A stretch of DNA of 48,823 bases from contig NZ_JASTWE010000030.1 in NCBI RefSeq assembly GCF_030282845.1, forward strand, positions 1 through 48,823, written 5' to 3'. Both the position numbers and the translations under genes were made by a program. Source of the DNA: Pseudodesulfovibrio pelocollis (GTDB lineage: Bacteria > Desulfobacterota > Desulfovibrionia > Desulfovibrionales > Desulfovibrionaceae). Of the stretch, positions 26,781-35,748 are shown in pieces. How positions within the stretch are numbered: the stretch's first letter is position 1; the number at the start of each line of letters is the position of its first letter. The notes beneath the pieces are model-generated. The model searched no databases, was not told the DNA's origin, and worked only from the letters and a program-made list of their open reading frames with translations.

Positions 26781-26889
26781 GCAGGCTGTTCTGCGGATTC
26801 GTGAACTTTTTGAATAAGCTTTCTGTGCGGCTCGAAGACTCGCCTATAGTCGCTTAACGTCCGCAGATCGCCGTTTTTCAACAGCCTGC
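26781..26889. repeat. 109-bp element with imperfect inverted ends (MITE or IS remnant-like)
   Basis: GCAGGCTGTTCTGCGGA at 26781-26797 reappears inverted on the right as TCCGCAGA (26860-26867) and AACAGCCTGC (26880-26889), separated by 12 inserted bases. The interior is AT-richer than its surroundings and has no open frame of its own. It sits exactly between the glycosyltransferase start and the photolyase stop. It could be a miniature element or an insertion-sequence end remnant. Confidence 0.5.
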
Positions 26890-26890
26890 C

Positions 26891-28228
26891 CTAGCCGCCC
26901 CAGCGCTCGATGTATTGGTCCACGGCGAACTTGCGGCGGCAACCGCGCTCGTTCATGTAGCGGATGGAGCCAAAGACCGGGCGGGTCTGCCAGGGGCGGT
27001 CGTGGAGCCCGGCCAGGGACCAGAGCACGCCCACATGGCCGTTGGGGTCGCGGCCGTCCAGCTGATGGCGGTCGTTCAGGGCCAGGGCCGTGGCGTGGGC
27101 CGCCTCTGGCGTGGGCGACCATTCGAGTATCTTCTTGGCCCAGTACATGCGCATGTACCCGTGCATGAACCCGGTGCGACGCATCTCGTTCTGGGCCGCA
27201 TTCCACAGCCGCGAGTGGGTCCGCGCCTGCTCGAACTCCTCCTGCGAATACACATATGGGCGCGGATCGGCCCGGTGCTCGTCCAGGGTCCTGAGCGCCC
27301 AGGCCGGTGCCCCGGCCAGGGTGTCGTGATGCGCGTTGTGCAGGCAGAAGTTGTCCGAAAGCTCGCGCCGCACCACCAGTTCCTCCAGAAACGCGGCTTG
27401 CCCCTCGCCCCTGCCCGAGGCCGCCGCAGCCAGGGCCGCCCGCTGGGGCGCAAGCTGGCCGAAATGAAAATAGGCCGAGAGCCAGGAGGTGGCCCCCGCG
27501 TTGGGGTCGTTGCGGCGCTCGGCATACACTTCCAGCCGGTCGCTCACGAAGCGGTCCAGCGCCTCGCGGGCTGCGTCCTCGCCCGGCGCGAGGGCCACCG
27601 GTCCCACGGCAGGGTCCACAGCCAGCCCGGCGCGAAGTGCATCCCAATCCGTGGGCGGCAGGCTTGGAACGGCCGCCGCCTGCGGCTCAATGGCTGGAAA
27701 CTCTTCCAGATATTCGCCAAAGAGGCGGTGGATTTTCGGCCTGATGGTCCGGGCCGCGTATTCCTGCTTTTGCGACACCTGCCGGGCCGGGACCACATTG
27801 TGTCCGTCCACCTCGATCAGGGCCACGGGCAACGCCTCGGCCACGGCCCGCTGCCAGCCCTGCTTGACGCGCATGGGGTCGAAGTCCGTGACCACGCAGC
27901 CAGCGCCAAGTTCATCGGCCAACCGGGGAATCTCGGCCGACGGGTCGCCCAGACGCAGGGCCAGGGGGATGCCAAGCGCGGCCAGATCGATCTCCACCCG
28001 GGCCAGGCCGGAGAGCATGAAGTCATAATGGCGCAGGGTCGCGCCCGGGTAGGCCGGGACCAGACAGAAGCAGACCACCAGGGGATGGGCGCGTCCGGCC
28101 AGTTCGCGGGCATGGAGCAGCCCCCAGTTGTCGCGCACGCGCTGCTCGCGGCTCATCCAGTAGAGGACAGGGCCGGGAGCCAGGGGTGCGGCGTTGAGCC
28201 GATGGGTGCGGGCGAGGTTGACCAGCAC
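26891..28228 (-). CDS. Class II CPD deoxyribodipyrimidine photolyase
   Basis: A 445-residue FAD enzyme that uses light to split cyclobutane pyrimidine dimers in DNA. Class II features are clear: VLYWMSREQRVRDNW near the N-terminus, an EELVVRRELSDNFC stretch, YMRMYWAKKILEW (the electron-transfer tryptophan region), and LNDRHQLDGRDPNGHVG. Length fits the class. I choose GTG 28228, which has AGGAGA 6 bases upstream, over an open 5' extension. It lies 40 bases after a DUF2784 gene on the same strand, probably one unit. A photolyase in a strict anaerobe suggests exposure to lit surface waters or inherited sporadic distribution. Confidence 0.93.
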   Translation of the reverse strand: MLVNLARTHRLNAAPLAPGPVLYWMSREQRVRDNWGLLHARELAGRAHPLVVCFCLVPAYPGATLRHYDFMLSGLARVEIDLAALGIPLALRLGDPSAEIPRLADELGAGCVVTDFDPMRVKQGWQRAVAEALPVALIEVDGHNVVPARQVSQKQEYAARTIRPKIHRLFGEYLEEFPAIEPQAAAVPSLPPTDWDALRAGLAVDPAVGPVALAPGEDAAREALDRFVSDRLEVYAERRNDPNAGATSWLSAYFHFGQLAPQRAALAAAASGRGEGQAAFLEELVVRRELSDNFCLHNAHHDTLAGAPAWALRTLDEHRADPRPYVYSQEEFEQARTHSRLWNAAQNEMRRTGFMHGYMRMYWAKKILEWSPTPEAAHATALALNDRHQLDGRDPNGHVGVLWSLAGLHDRPWQTRPVFGSIRYMNERGCRRKFAVDQYIERWGG

Positions 28229-28268
28229 GGCGTCTCCTGCGGGTTTTTCGGGTGATTCCGAGCCGGGG

Positions 28269-28658
28269 TCAGCCCTTGCGCCAGCGCACGGGCACCAGCC
28301 AGACCGAGAGAACCATGAGCCCGAAGAAAGCCGCATAGATGGCGGTGAAGACCTCGGGCGGGGCGTCGAAATAGAAGAAGCGGTCGGCCCAGTGGCTGAG
28401 GAAGGATTCGGCGTATTGCCCCTGCCCGGCCGCAGCCCGCAGCTGGTTTTCCCAGACTGTCAGCGGGCATGCCTGCCCCAGCAGGGCCTCGGCCACCACG
28501 ATGCCCATGGCCGCCAGATGCGAGCCCCGAAACCAGCGGTTGCCCACAAAGCGCCACCGGGCCAGGGCACCGACCCAGACCACGGCCAGCCCGAGCACGT
28601 TGTAAGCCGCAAAAAGCACATGCACGGCCAGGATCAGATCAGCCAGGAGCGGGGTCAT
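28269..28658 (-). CDS. DUF2784 membrane protein
   Basis: A 129-residue protein with four predicted membrane helices. MTPLLADLILAVHVLFAAYN, then RGSHLAAMGIVVAEALLGQACPLTVWE and a terminal FFGLMVLSVWL match the DUF2784 family, which is of this size and has no assigned role. A good AAGGAGG site precedes ATG 28658. It is upstream of the photolyase by 40 bases and probably co-transcribed. Confidence 0.85.
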   Translation of the reverse strand: MTPLLADLILAVHVLFAAYNVLGLAVVWVGALARWRFVGNRWFRGSHLAAMGIVVAEALLGQACPLTVWENQLRAAAGQGQYAESFLSHWADRFFYFDAPPEVFTAIYAAFFGLMVLSVWLVPVRWRKG

Positions 28659-28746
28659 GGCCCTGCCTCCTTGGCCCGATGGGTCCGGGCGCGGACAGGG
28701 TCGGCGTTGATCAGCATGGTTCTCACGGCGCTTTCTGCGAGGCTTG

Positions 28747-29235
28747 TCACGCCGTCTGGCAGGCGGTTTTCCCGATGCGCCAGATTTCGAGATTCATGCG
28801 CGCCAGCAGGCTCGCGGCCACGAGCATGAAGAGTCCGCCCACGCCAAAGAGCACGTGCTCGATGCCAAAGGTGTTGATGACCGTGTCCGGCACCTTGACC
28901 AGCTCCACGGTCACCTCCATGAACAGGCCGAGCAGCAGGGCGGCCATGCCGTAGATGTGGCATTCGCGGTCGATCATGGCCTCGGACTCCGGGCATCCCT
29001 CCTTGTACGCGCCAAAGGCGTTCATGAGGGTGGCGCGCTCCTCCAGGGCCACGCCCCAGGCCACGAGCACGATGCCCACCGCGTCAAGGATATCGCCGAT
29101 CTCGTCCGCGTTGTGGATGGTATCGCGCAGCAGCTCCCACGACTCCACGGCCACAATGGCGATGAAGGCCACGATGGCGAAATTGACCACCAGCAGCCCC
29201 CGACGGGAAATGATGTACCTGAGCAGGCGCTTCAT
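28747..29235 (-). CDS. Small membrane protein of unknown function
   Basis: A 162-residue protein with about four hydrophobic helices (residues 14-30, 45-62, 92-112 and 125-145), a short charged loop with a Cys pair (EGCPESEAMIDREC), and an RMNLEIWRIGK tail. I do not recognise a named family. ATG 29235 is preceded by AAGGGG. It lies 88 bases upstream of the DUF2784 gene on the same strand and may be part of the same unit. Confidence 0.7.
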   Translation of the reverse strand: MKRLLRYIISRRGLLVVNFAIVAFIAIVAVESWELLRDTIHNADEIGDILDAVGIVLVAWGVALEERATLMNAFGAYKEGCPESEAMIDRECHIYGMAALLLGLFMEVTVELVKVPDTVINTFGIEHVLFGVGGLFMLVAASLLARMNLEIWRIGKTACQTA

Positions 29236-29367
29236 GGCGCGTAACCCCTTGCGATGTTAACTGTGAATGATGCCGGTTGACGATCACGGGCCGGGCCTTT
29301 CCCGGACCGTCCGCTACCGATAGCCCCAACCGGGGGCCGGGACAACTGGAAATGCGGGGTTCTGCAG

Positions 29368-29637
29368 CTACTCTATTCCCGGCGTCGGAACAAGGGACTC
29401 AGACAGATTAAGGAATCTGACAACGTCATCGTGAAGGTAAGTCTTATTATTATTAGAGTAATGAATGGAAAACTCTTTGGCAGCGCTGTATTCCATTGAG
29501 GCCTTGGGCTCGTGCACTGTTATATCGCCTTTCAAGCCACGCCTTGCTTCAACATGTAGCCTGGCGCTAATGCATGCTATAATAAATTCAATATTAATAT
29601 TTTGTGCATAGTGATTATCATTAATGACGGAAATTGC
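29368..29637 (-). pseudogene. Frame-shifted 3' continuation of the KAP NTPase gene
   Basis: On the minus strand, after AAA AAG at about 29638-29643, the -1 frame (GCA ATT TCC ...) stays open for some 90 codons. It gives a plausible soluble sequence (VINDNHYAQN ... FIIACISARLHVEARRGLKG split here ... LNLSESLVPTPGIE) and ends at TAG 29368-29370. It fills most of what otherwise appears to be a gene-less gap (29236-29576). Restoring one base would make a KAP protein of about 470 residues. Confidence 0.6.
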
Positions 29638-30779
29638 TTTTTATCATCTCCTTTTGCAAGCGTATTGAACGCATCCTGGCTTATTTCGCAAAGGCATATA
29701 TAGTGAGCGAACACTTTTGCGCGAGTTGTACCGTGGTCTGCAAGCGATTTTATTCCTCGCAGCATTATAGATCCTCTCAGAAACGACTTTTCAATTGCTC
29801 GTAGAGTCCAATCTTTAGTGATCATGATAAATTCATTTTCAAACTCTACACAGGCGTCTAGGTCTCTTTTGTTCTTAAAAATTGGATATTCACTCACTCC
29901 GTAATATTCTGATAGTTGTCTGACAAACGCTTCGTTTGACGGCTTCGGAATCCTGTATTCCAGATCAATGAATCGGCGCAGATACCCGTCCGCGTCTATG
30001 CCGTCCCCGTATGCCGCCCTGACCGAGTGGCCGAGTTGTTCACGGTCCAGGGACAGAATGAATATGACGCCATCCACATCAAAGAGGTGTTTGACCGCTT
30101 CGAGCAGTTCCACAGCATAGGTCGGCTTGCACCGGTCCAGCTCATCCACAAAAAAGAACAGGGGCTTGTCGCCAAAGCTCTTCACAACCTTGGTCAGTTC
30201 AGCCTTGAATTTGTTGACCAACTCTTTGGTGGCGTCATGCTTTTCCATCACGTCCGAGGCATACGCCTCCAGAGAGCCGCTCAATGCTTCGCTCAAACCC
30301 TTGCCAAAATCTTCGCCCAGTAGCTTCTCGACATCCACCGAAACACCCAACAACCCCTTGGTGCCTAAAGAGATCAAACGCGGAAAAAGCTTTTTCCCCA
30401 CTTTCTTGAGTTCATTCAGGGCGACGGTACGCGTTTTCTTGCCTTTCCCCTGAACCATGCGTAGCTGGGAGTGCATCTCTGCTATGAACGTCAGAAAGGG
30501 GTTTTCGGCGAAATCGTGCTCCCAGGCATTGAACAACACGCATGGGCAGCCCTTGCTTTCCAAATAAGCCTTCCACATCCGCACAAAGGTCGTCTTGCCC
30601 GTTCCCCACGGGGAACTCACGGTCATGACGAAATTGCCCTGCGTGGTCAGCAGAAGGTCGGAAACAGCGCGAATGTGCGGCCCCCGGTCAAGAAGATCAT
30701 TCTCGAACCAGCCAGTCTTGTTGCCTTCATCAAGAAGTTCCTCTTTTGAGAATTGAAGCTCCCGATTGCGTCTGATCAT
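29577..30779 (-). CDS. KAP-family P-loop NTPase, 3' end frameshifted
   Basis: A 400-residue open frame. Walker A is SSPWGTGKT (55-63, K62) and Walker B is FFFVDELDRC (D212/E213), the LDRC form typical of KAP NTPases. These are often linked to membranes or to mobile and defence loci. GGGAGGG precedes ATG 30779. From residue about 380 the reading becomes unlike the family (FPSLMIITMHKI), whereas the -1-shifted frame continues coherently for about 90 codons to 29368. Base composition drops to AT-rich from about 29440 to 29900, unlike all neighbours. Together these indicate an acquired gene that is now probably frameshifted in an A5 run (29638-29642). Whether the truncated protein functions is unknown. 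Confidence 0.8.
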   Translation of the reverse strand: MIRRNRELQFSKEELLDEGNKTGWFENDLLDRGPHIRAVSDLLLTTQGNFVMTVSSPWGTGKTTFVRMWKAYLESKGCPCVLFNAWEHDFAENPFLTFIAEMHSQLRMVQGKGKKTRTVALNELKKVGKKLFPRLISLGTKGLLGVSVDVEKLLGEDFGKGLSEALSGSLEAYASDVMEKHDATKELVNKFKAELTKVVKSFGDKPLFFFVDELDRCKPTYAVELLEAVKHLFDVDGVIFILSLDREQLGHSVRAAYGDGIDADGYLRRFIDLEYRIPKPSNEAFVRQLSEYYGVSEYPIFKNKRDLDACVEFENEFIMITKDWTLRAIEKSFLRGSIMLRGIKSLADHGTTRAKVFAHYICLCEISQDAFNTLAKGDDKKQFPSLMIITMHKILILNLL

Positions 30780-30936
30780 CTATCCCTCCCGGTGGCGGCT
30801 CATTTCGTATATGCATATCGCGTCAACGCAGAAACGGCCAGCACAGTGTATTCAGCCCCAATGATTGACACCAGCCGCCCCATGACCCAGAAGGGAGCAT
30901 GGACCTTTTTCCGACCCGCAAGCCAGGGAGGCGGCC

Positions 30937-32334
<1,398 letters not shown>

Positions 32335-32434
32335 CCCCGCGTGATCGCAAAGCGCCACAAGGGGTGCCCGAACAGACTGATCGTAGGCTATATTTGTAGA
32401 CAACGCACTGCCACAATTCACTTTTCAAGACAAT

Positions 32435-32464
32435 GCGGGCCGTGATCACCTGGGCACGGCCCGC
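32435..32464. terminator. Hairpin between convergent fumC and argP
   Basis: A perfect 10-bp stem (GCGGGCCGTG / CACGGCCCGC) with a 10-base loop. A smaller TGGAA-tccg-TTCCA hairpin follows at 32465-32478. No long T run is present, but the position between converging genes suggests termination on both strands. Confidence 0.55.
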
Positions 32465-32499
32465 TGGAATCCGTTCCACGGATTTCTGCGCTCCCCGGC

Positions 32500-33390
32500 T
32501 CACTCGTCTTGAGCCAGCAACCGGCGCGCCCCGGCTGTCAGGGCCTTGGTGAAGCGGCCCAGGATGCCGGTGTCAAGATTCCAGCAGTGCCAGTGAAGAC
32601 GCACGGTGTGGACGTGGACGGGCAGCAGGTCCACCAGTTGGCCGTGAACTGCTGACTCACCCGCCTGCTCCTCCGGCAGCATGCCGCAGACCCGGCCCGA
32701 GGCGATGGCCGAGGCGAACCGCTCGGACGAGGGCAGATAAAATGGCGTGTAGCCGGACGGCTCGCTCCCCAGGGCCCGAGCCAGCAGGGTGGCGTGCATC
32801 ACGTCCGTGCGGTTGAAGATGAGCATTGGCGCGCGCTGCACGGCCTCAAGGGTCACGCCCGAGGGAAACCAGCGCGCACGATAGGCCGGGGTGGCGTAGA
32901 GCCGGTAGCGCATGACCCCCAGCGGGTGGACCGCGCACCCCTGCATGGGGGTCGCCCGGTCGCTGACACAGCCCGCCACCTCGCCGTCGCGCAGCAGGGC
33001 GTGGGTCCGGGCCTGATCATCCACCCTGATGTCCAGCAGCAGCGGCTCGCGGTCAAGGAACTCGTCCACGGCCGGAAAAAACCAGGTGGCCAGACTGTCC
33101 GCATTGATGCCCACGGCCAGGGTGGCCATGCCGCGCTCATGGCCCAGGCCGGCCCACAGGTCGTCCTCCAGATGGCGCACCCTCCGGTGCAGGGCCAGCA
33201 CCTCGCGCCCGGCCGCAGTGAACCTCGGCGGCGCAGAGCGCACCAGGAGCACCCGTCCGACCGCCTCCTCCAGCAGCTTCACGCGCTGGGACACGGCCGA
33301 CTGGGTCAACCCCAGGACCCGGCCCGCCCTCTCGAACCCGCCCTCGGCCACTACGGCGGTCAGGGCCTCCACCAACTTGTAGTCCAGCAT
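32500..33390 (-). CDS. argP: LysR-family regulator ArgP/LysG
   Basis: A 296-residue LysR-type regulator. The N-terminal winged helix-turn-helix is MLDYKLVEALTAVVAEGGFERAG, split here at residue 20, followed by LTQSAVSQRVKLLEE. An LTTR effector domain follows with the ArgP/LysG-type pattern (VGINADSLATWFFPAVDEF, IRVDDQARTHALLRDGEV). Members sense lysine, arginine or related amino acids and activate a divergent exporter, the arrangement seen here with a LysE/ArgO gene 96 bases away. This gene is therefore a confident ArgP-type call, although the exact ligand is not shown. Confidence 0.9.
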   Translation of the reverse strand: MLDYKLVEALTAVVAEGGFERAGRVLGLTQSAVSQRVKLLEEAVGRVLLVRSAPPRFTAAGREVLALHRRVRHLEDDLWAGLGHERGMATLAVGINADSLATWFFPAVDEFLDREPLLLDIRVDDQARTHALLRDGEVAGCVSDRATPMQGCAVHPLGVMRYRLYATPAYRARWFPSGVTLEAVQRAPMLIFNRTDVMHATLLARALGSEPSGYTPFYLPSSERFASAIASGRVCGMLPEEQAGESAVHGQLVDLLPVHVHTVRLHWHCWNLDTGILGRFTKALTAGARRLLAQDE

Positions 33391-33424
33391 GGGCTGCCAT
33401 TAACAAAAATCATGCATCATGAAA

Positions 33425-33442
33425 ACAATGAGTTTCCATTGT
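33425..33442. promoter_or_regulatory. Inverted repeat in the argP-argO divergent region
   Basis: ACAATG-agtttc-CATTGT, two perfect 6-bp arms around 6 bases, sits between the divergent LysR gene and the exporter gene. This is the expected location and general form of a LysR-type recognition site. Confidence 0.5.
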
Positions 33443-33486
33443 CGTCCACCCTCGCATACACCACCCGCCACGGAGGGCATGCAGGC

Positions 33487-34095
33487 ATGACACCATTCAT
33501 TCAGGGATTCGCCATGGGCGGCGGGCTGATAGTCGCCATCGGGGCACAGAACGCCTTTGTGCTCACCCAGGCGGTGCGGCGCAACCACATCCTGGCCGTG
33601 GTCCTGGTCTGCATTCTCTGCGACGGCCTGCTCATCGGGCTGGGCGTGTCGGGCTTCGGGGCCATGGTGGCGGCCAGCCCGGTGCTGGGCGCGGCAGCCA
33701 CCTGGGGCGGGGCCGCCTTTCTGGGGTGGTACGGCCTTGGCGCGCTGCGCTCGGCCATCCGGGGCGGCACGCTGGCCACGGACCAATGCGCGCCGCCGGA
33801 CCTGCGGCGCACCCTGCTCCTGACCCTGGCCGTGACCCTGCTCAACCCCCATGTCTATCTCGACACCGTGGTCCTCATGGGCTCCCTCTCGGGCCGCTTC
33901 GAGGGCACTGGCCGATATGCCTTCGGCTTGGGCGCGGTCACGGCCTCCACTGTCTGGTTCGCGCTCCTGGGCGCGGGCGGCCGGATGCTCGCCCCGCTCT
34001 TTCGCCGCCCGGCCACATGGCGCGTCCTCGACACCGTGGTCTGCCTGACCATGTGGACCATCGCCGCCGCCCTGGTCCGCTCGGCCCTGGCATGA
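33487..34095 (+). CDS. argO: LysE/ArgO-family amino-acid exporter
   Basis: A 202-residue inner-membrane protein with six helices and the LysE-superfamily signature IAIGAQNAFVLTQAV near the N-terminus (GAQNAFVL). It also has LLTLAVTLLNPHVYLDTVVL with the conserved NPHVYLDT. The family exports lysine, arginine or related toxic basic amino acids. ATG 33487 has GGAGGG 9 bases upstream; the frame extends far 5' but only as a shadow of the regulator. The divergent ArgP neighbour supports the exporter role. Confidence 0.93.
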   Translation: MTPFIQGFAMGGGLIVAIGAQNAFVLTQAVRRNHILAVVLVCILCDGLLIGLGVSGFGAMVAASPVLGAAATWGGAAFLGWYGLGALRSAIRGGTLATDQCAPPDLRRTLLLTLAVTLLNPHVYLDTVVLMGSLSGRFEGTGRYAFGLGAVTASTVWFALLGAGGRMLAPLFRRPATWRVLDTVVCLTMWTIAAALVRSALA

Positions 34096-34251
34096 ACAGT
34101 CGGCTATATGTCAAGAATCCTGCCTATGCATAGCTGGCTGTTTACCTAACAACATGCCGGATTCATTCGACTGATTCAAAGCCCGCCATGCTTCTTGCCC
34201 CTGCTGTGGCCGCCCCTTCATTTTCCCGCCCGGCTGGCGTATGTTCGCCAC

Positions 34252-34725
34252 ATGCAGACACCGGAACACCTGATCACCCCATGCCGCCACGGCCGGATAC
34301 CCTCGGTCCTGCTCAAGGACGCGCCAGGAGGCACGGATCAGGATGACGTTGCCCTGGCCGCGCCCGACAAGGGCCCGGATACCACGGCCCATTCGGACCC
34401 GGCCCGGCCCGTGCTGGTCTGCCGCGCCTGCCGCATCGTGATCACGGCCCGGGAGCTGGCAGTGGCCATGGGCGGCGCGCACCGCCATGTGTTCTTCAAC
34501 CCCCACGGCCATGTCTTCGAGGTGGGCTGCTTTGCCTCGGCCCGTAACATCCTGCCCACCGGCCCGCGCACGGCCGAGTTCTCCTGGTTTCCCGGATACG
34601 CGTGGCAGGCCGTGGCCTGCGCCGGATGCGCCGCCATGCTCGGCTGGCGCTTCACGGGCCATGGCCACGCCTTCTTCGGCCTGATCCTGCCCGCCCTGGT
34701 GGAAGCGGACGGGCCGCGACCCTGA
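34252..34725 (+). CDS. Bacterial CULT-domain (cereblon-like) protein
   Basis: A 157-residue protein whose residues 55-152 match the thalidomide-binding CULT domain. A zinc ribbon is formed by C57/C60 (CRAC) and C123/C126 (CAGC), and three tryptophans form the cage: W112 and W118 in SWFPGYAW, and W132 in LGWRF. The SWFPGYAW and GW(K/R)F motifs are the same as in human cereblon. Small stand-alone bacterial CULT proteins are known, for example in Magnetospirillum, but their natural ligand is unsettled. The N-terminal 50 residues look disordered. ATG 34252 lacks a clear ribosome site; an earlier TTG cannot be excluded. Confidence 0.85.
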   Translation: MQTPEHLITPCRHGRIPSVLLKDAPGGTDQDDVALAAPDKGPDTTAHSDPARPVLVCRACRIVITARELAVAMGGAHRHVFFNPHGHVFEVGCFASARNILPTGPRTAEFSWFPGYAWQAVACAGCAAMLGWRFTGHGHAFFGLILPALVEADGPRP

Positions 34726-34861
34726 TCCGAAAAAGTAATATCCTGCTCGGTCGGAAAGAGGATTTTCCCTGCCCGAACAGTTGCGCTGCCCCGCGAAAAT
34801 GGGCTAGCCTTGAGGACAACAGGCCAAGCAGACGACCAACCGCAACGTGAAAGCAGGTGAC

Positions 34862-35314
34862 ATGTCCACGCACAAACTCCGCGCCATATACAAACAACTT
34901 GCTGACAAAATTGACGACTCAAATGAAAAGGCCCTGTTCGAGATCAAGGAGCTGAAGGAAGACCTCAACGAACTGCAACGGCATCTCTCTGGCCGCAAGA
35001 AGACCACCGACGTCCAGCCGGACGATATCTTGCGCTCTGCCTACGAAATCTCGCAGCGCATGCGCGACATGCGCGAACGGCGCAGCATCCTGGCCGAAAT
35101 GGAGTGCGTGGCCGCCGAGACCGAGGCCCTGGAATATCTCGAATCCCGGGGGGCCAAGCTCTTGGCCCGGCCAGCGGGCTGGCACTTCCAGACCTCGGCC
35201 GAGCGGTTCCTGCTCCACGAGGCCGACCCGGTGGAGGCCGCCGCCGAGCTGCGCAAGCTCCTGGCCGCTGGCAAGCGCCTCAAGCGACCGGCCAAAAAGA
35301 AGAAAACCGCCTGA
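34862..35314 (+). CDS. Small coiled-coil protein with basic tail, function unknown
   Basis: A 150-residue protein, mainly helical. Residues 5-90 are rich in Lys, Glu and Leu heptads (coiled coil). A middle WHFQTSAERFLLHEADP segment precedes a very basic C-terminus (KRLKRPAKKKKT). I do not recognise a family. ATG 34862 or a GTG at 34847 are both possible starts, with weak ribosome sites. It stands alone between the CULT gene and the next small gene. Confidence 0.6.
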   Translation: MSTHKLRAIYKQLADKIDDSNEKALFEIKELKEDLNELQRHLSGRKKTTDVQPDDILRSAYEISQRMRDMRERRSILAEMECVAAETEALEYLESRGAKLLARPAGWHFQTSAERFLLHEADPVEAAAELRKLLAAGKRLKRPAKKKKTA

Positions 35315-35454
35315 CCCCCCTCGGCCCGCGCCTGGGGCATCCGCGCTGACCGGGCTGCCGTTGCCCGGCTCCCTGCCTTTTTCACCCAAGCGTCGTCCCG
35401 CCTTCGTCAAACCGTCACCCGCGGCTGGTCTCCTGAAACCAAAGGAGGCCCGTC

Positions 35455-35679
35455 ATGTGCAACGCCATCCCCCTGGCCGGGCTGCTCACGCTCCTGGCAG
35501 CCGGGCTGACCCTGCTGCGCCTTGCCCGGCCCGGTTCGCCCAATGCCGACCTGGTGACCGAGGCCCTGCTGACCCTTGAAGACGACCCAAGGCCGCACAA
35601 ATCCGCCGCCCACGGCCCGGCCGGACAGGAAGGTCGAAGGGCGATGCGCTCGACCACGCCCCACGCACTGGCCCCATAG
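35455..35679 (+). CDS. Short protein with one predicted membrane helix
   Basis: A 74-residue open frame. Its N-terminus (PLAGLLTLLAAGLTLL) is strongly hydrophobic, as a single membrane helix, and the remainder is proline- and charge-rich. The main support is a strong AAAGGAGG site at 35441-35448, six bases before the ATG. No family recognised. It could be co-transcribed with the transporter gene 69 bases downstream, but this is only positional. Confidence 0.45.
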   Translation: MCNAIPLAGLLTLLAAGLTLLRLARPGSPNADLVTEALLTLEDDPRPHKSAAHGPAGQEGRRAMRSTTPHALAP

Positions 35680-35748
35680 GGCAAAATGGTGTACTGATTC
35701 CCGGAGCGTCTCCGGCCCCCTGTCAGCCACCCTCTGCCCCAGGCCGCC

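Noticed and set aside
26645-26881. 5' extension of the GT4 gene
   Set aside because: Overlaps an inverted-repeat element, has atypical composition and lacks a ribosome site; ATG 26644 gives a normal GT4 N-terminus.
29638-29643. Programmed -1 frameshifting in the KAP gene
   Set aside because: The run is T-AAA-AAG, lacking the six A's of the classic A-AAA-AAG slippery site, and no clear downstream stimulator was seen; simple decay is preferred.
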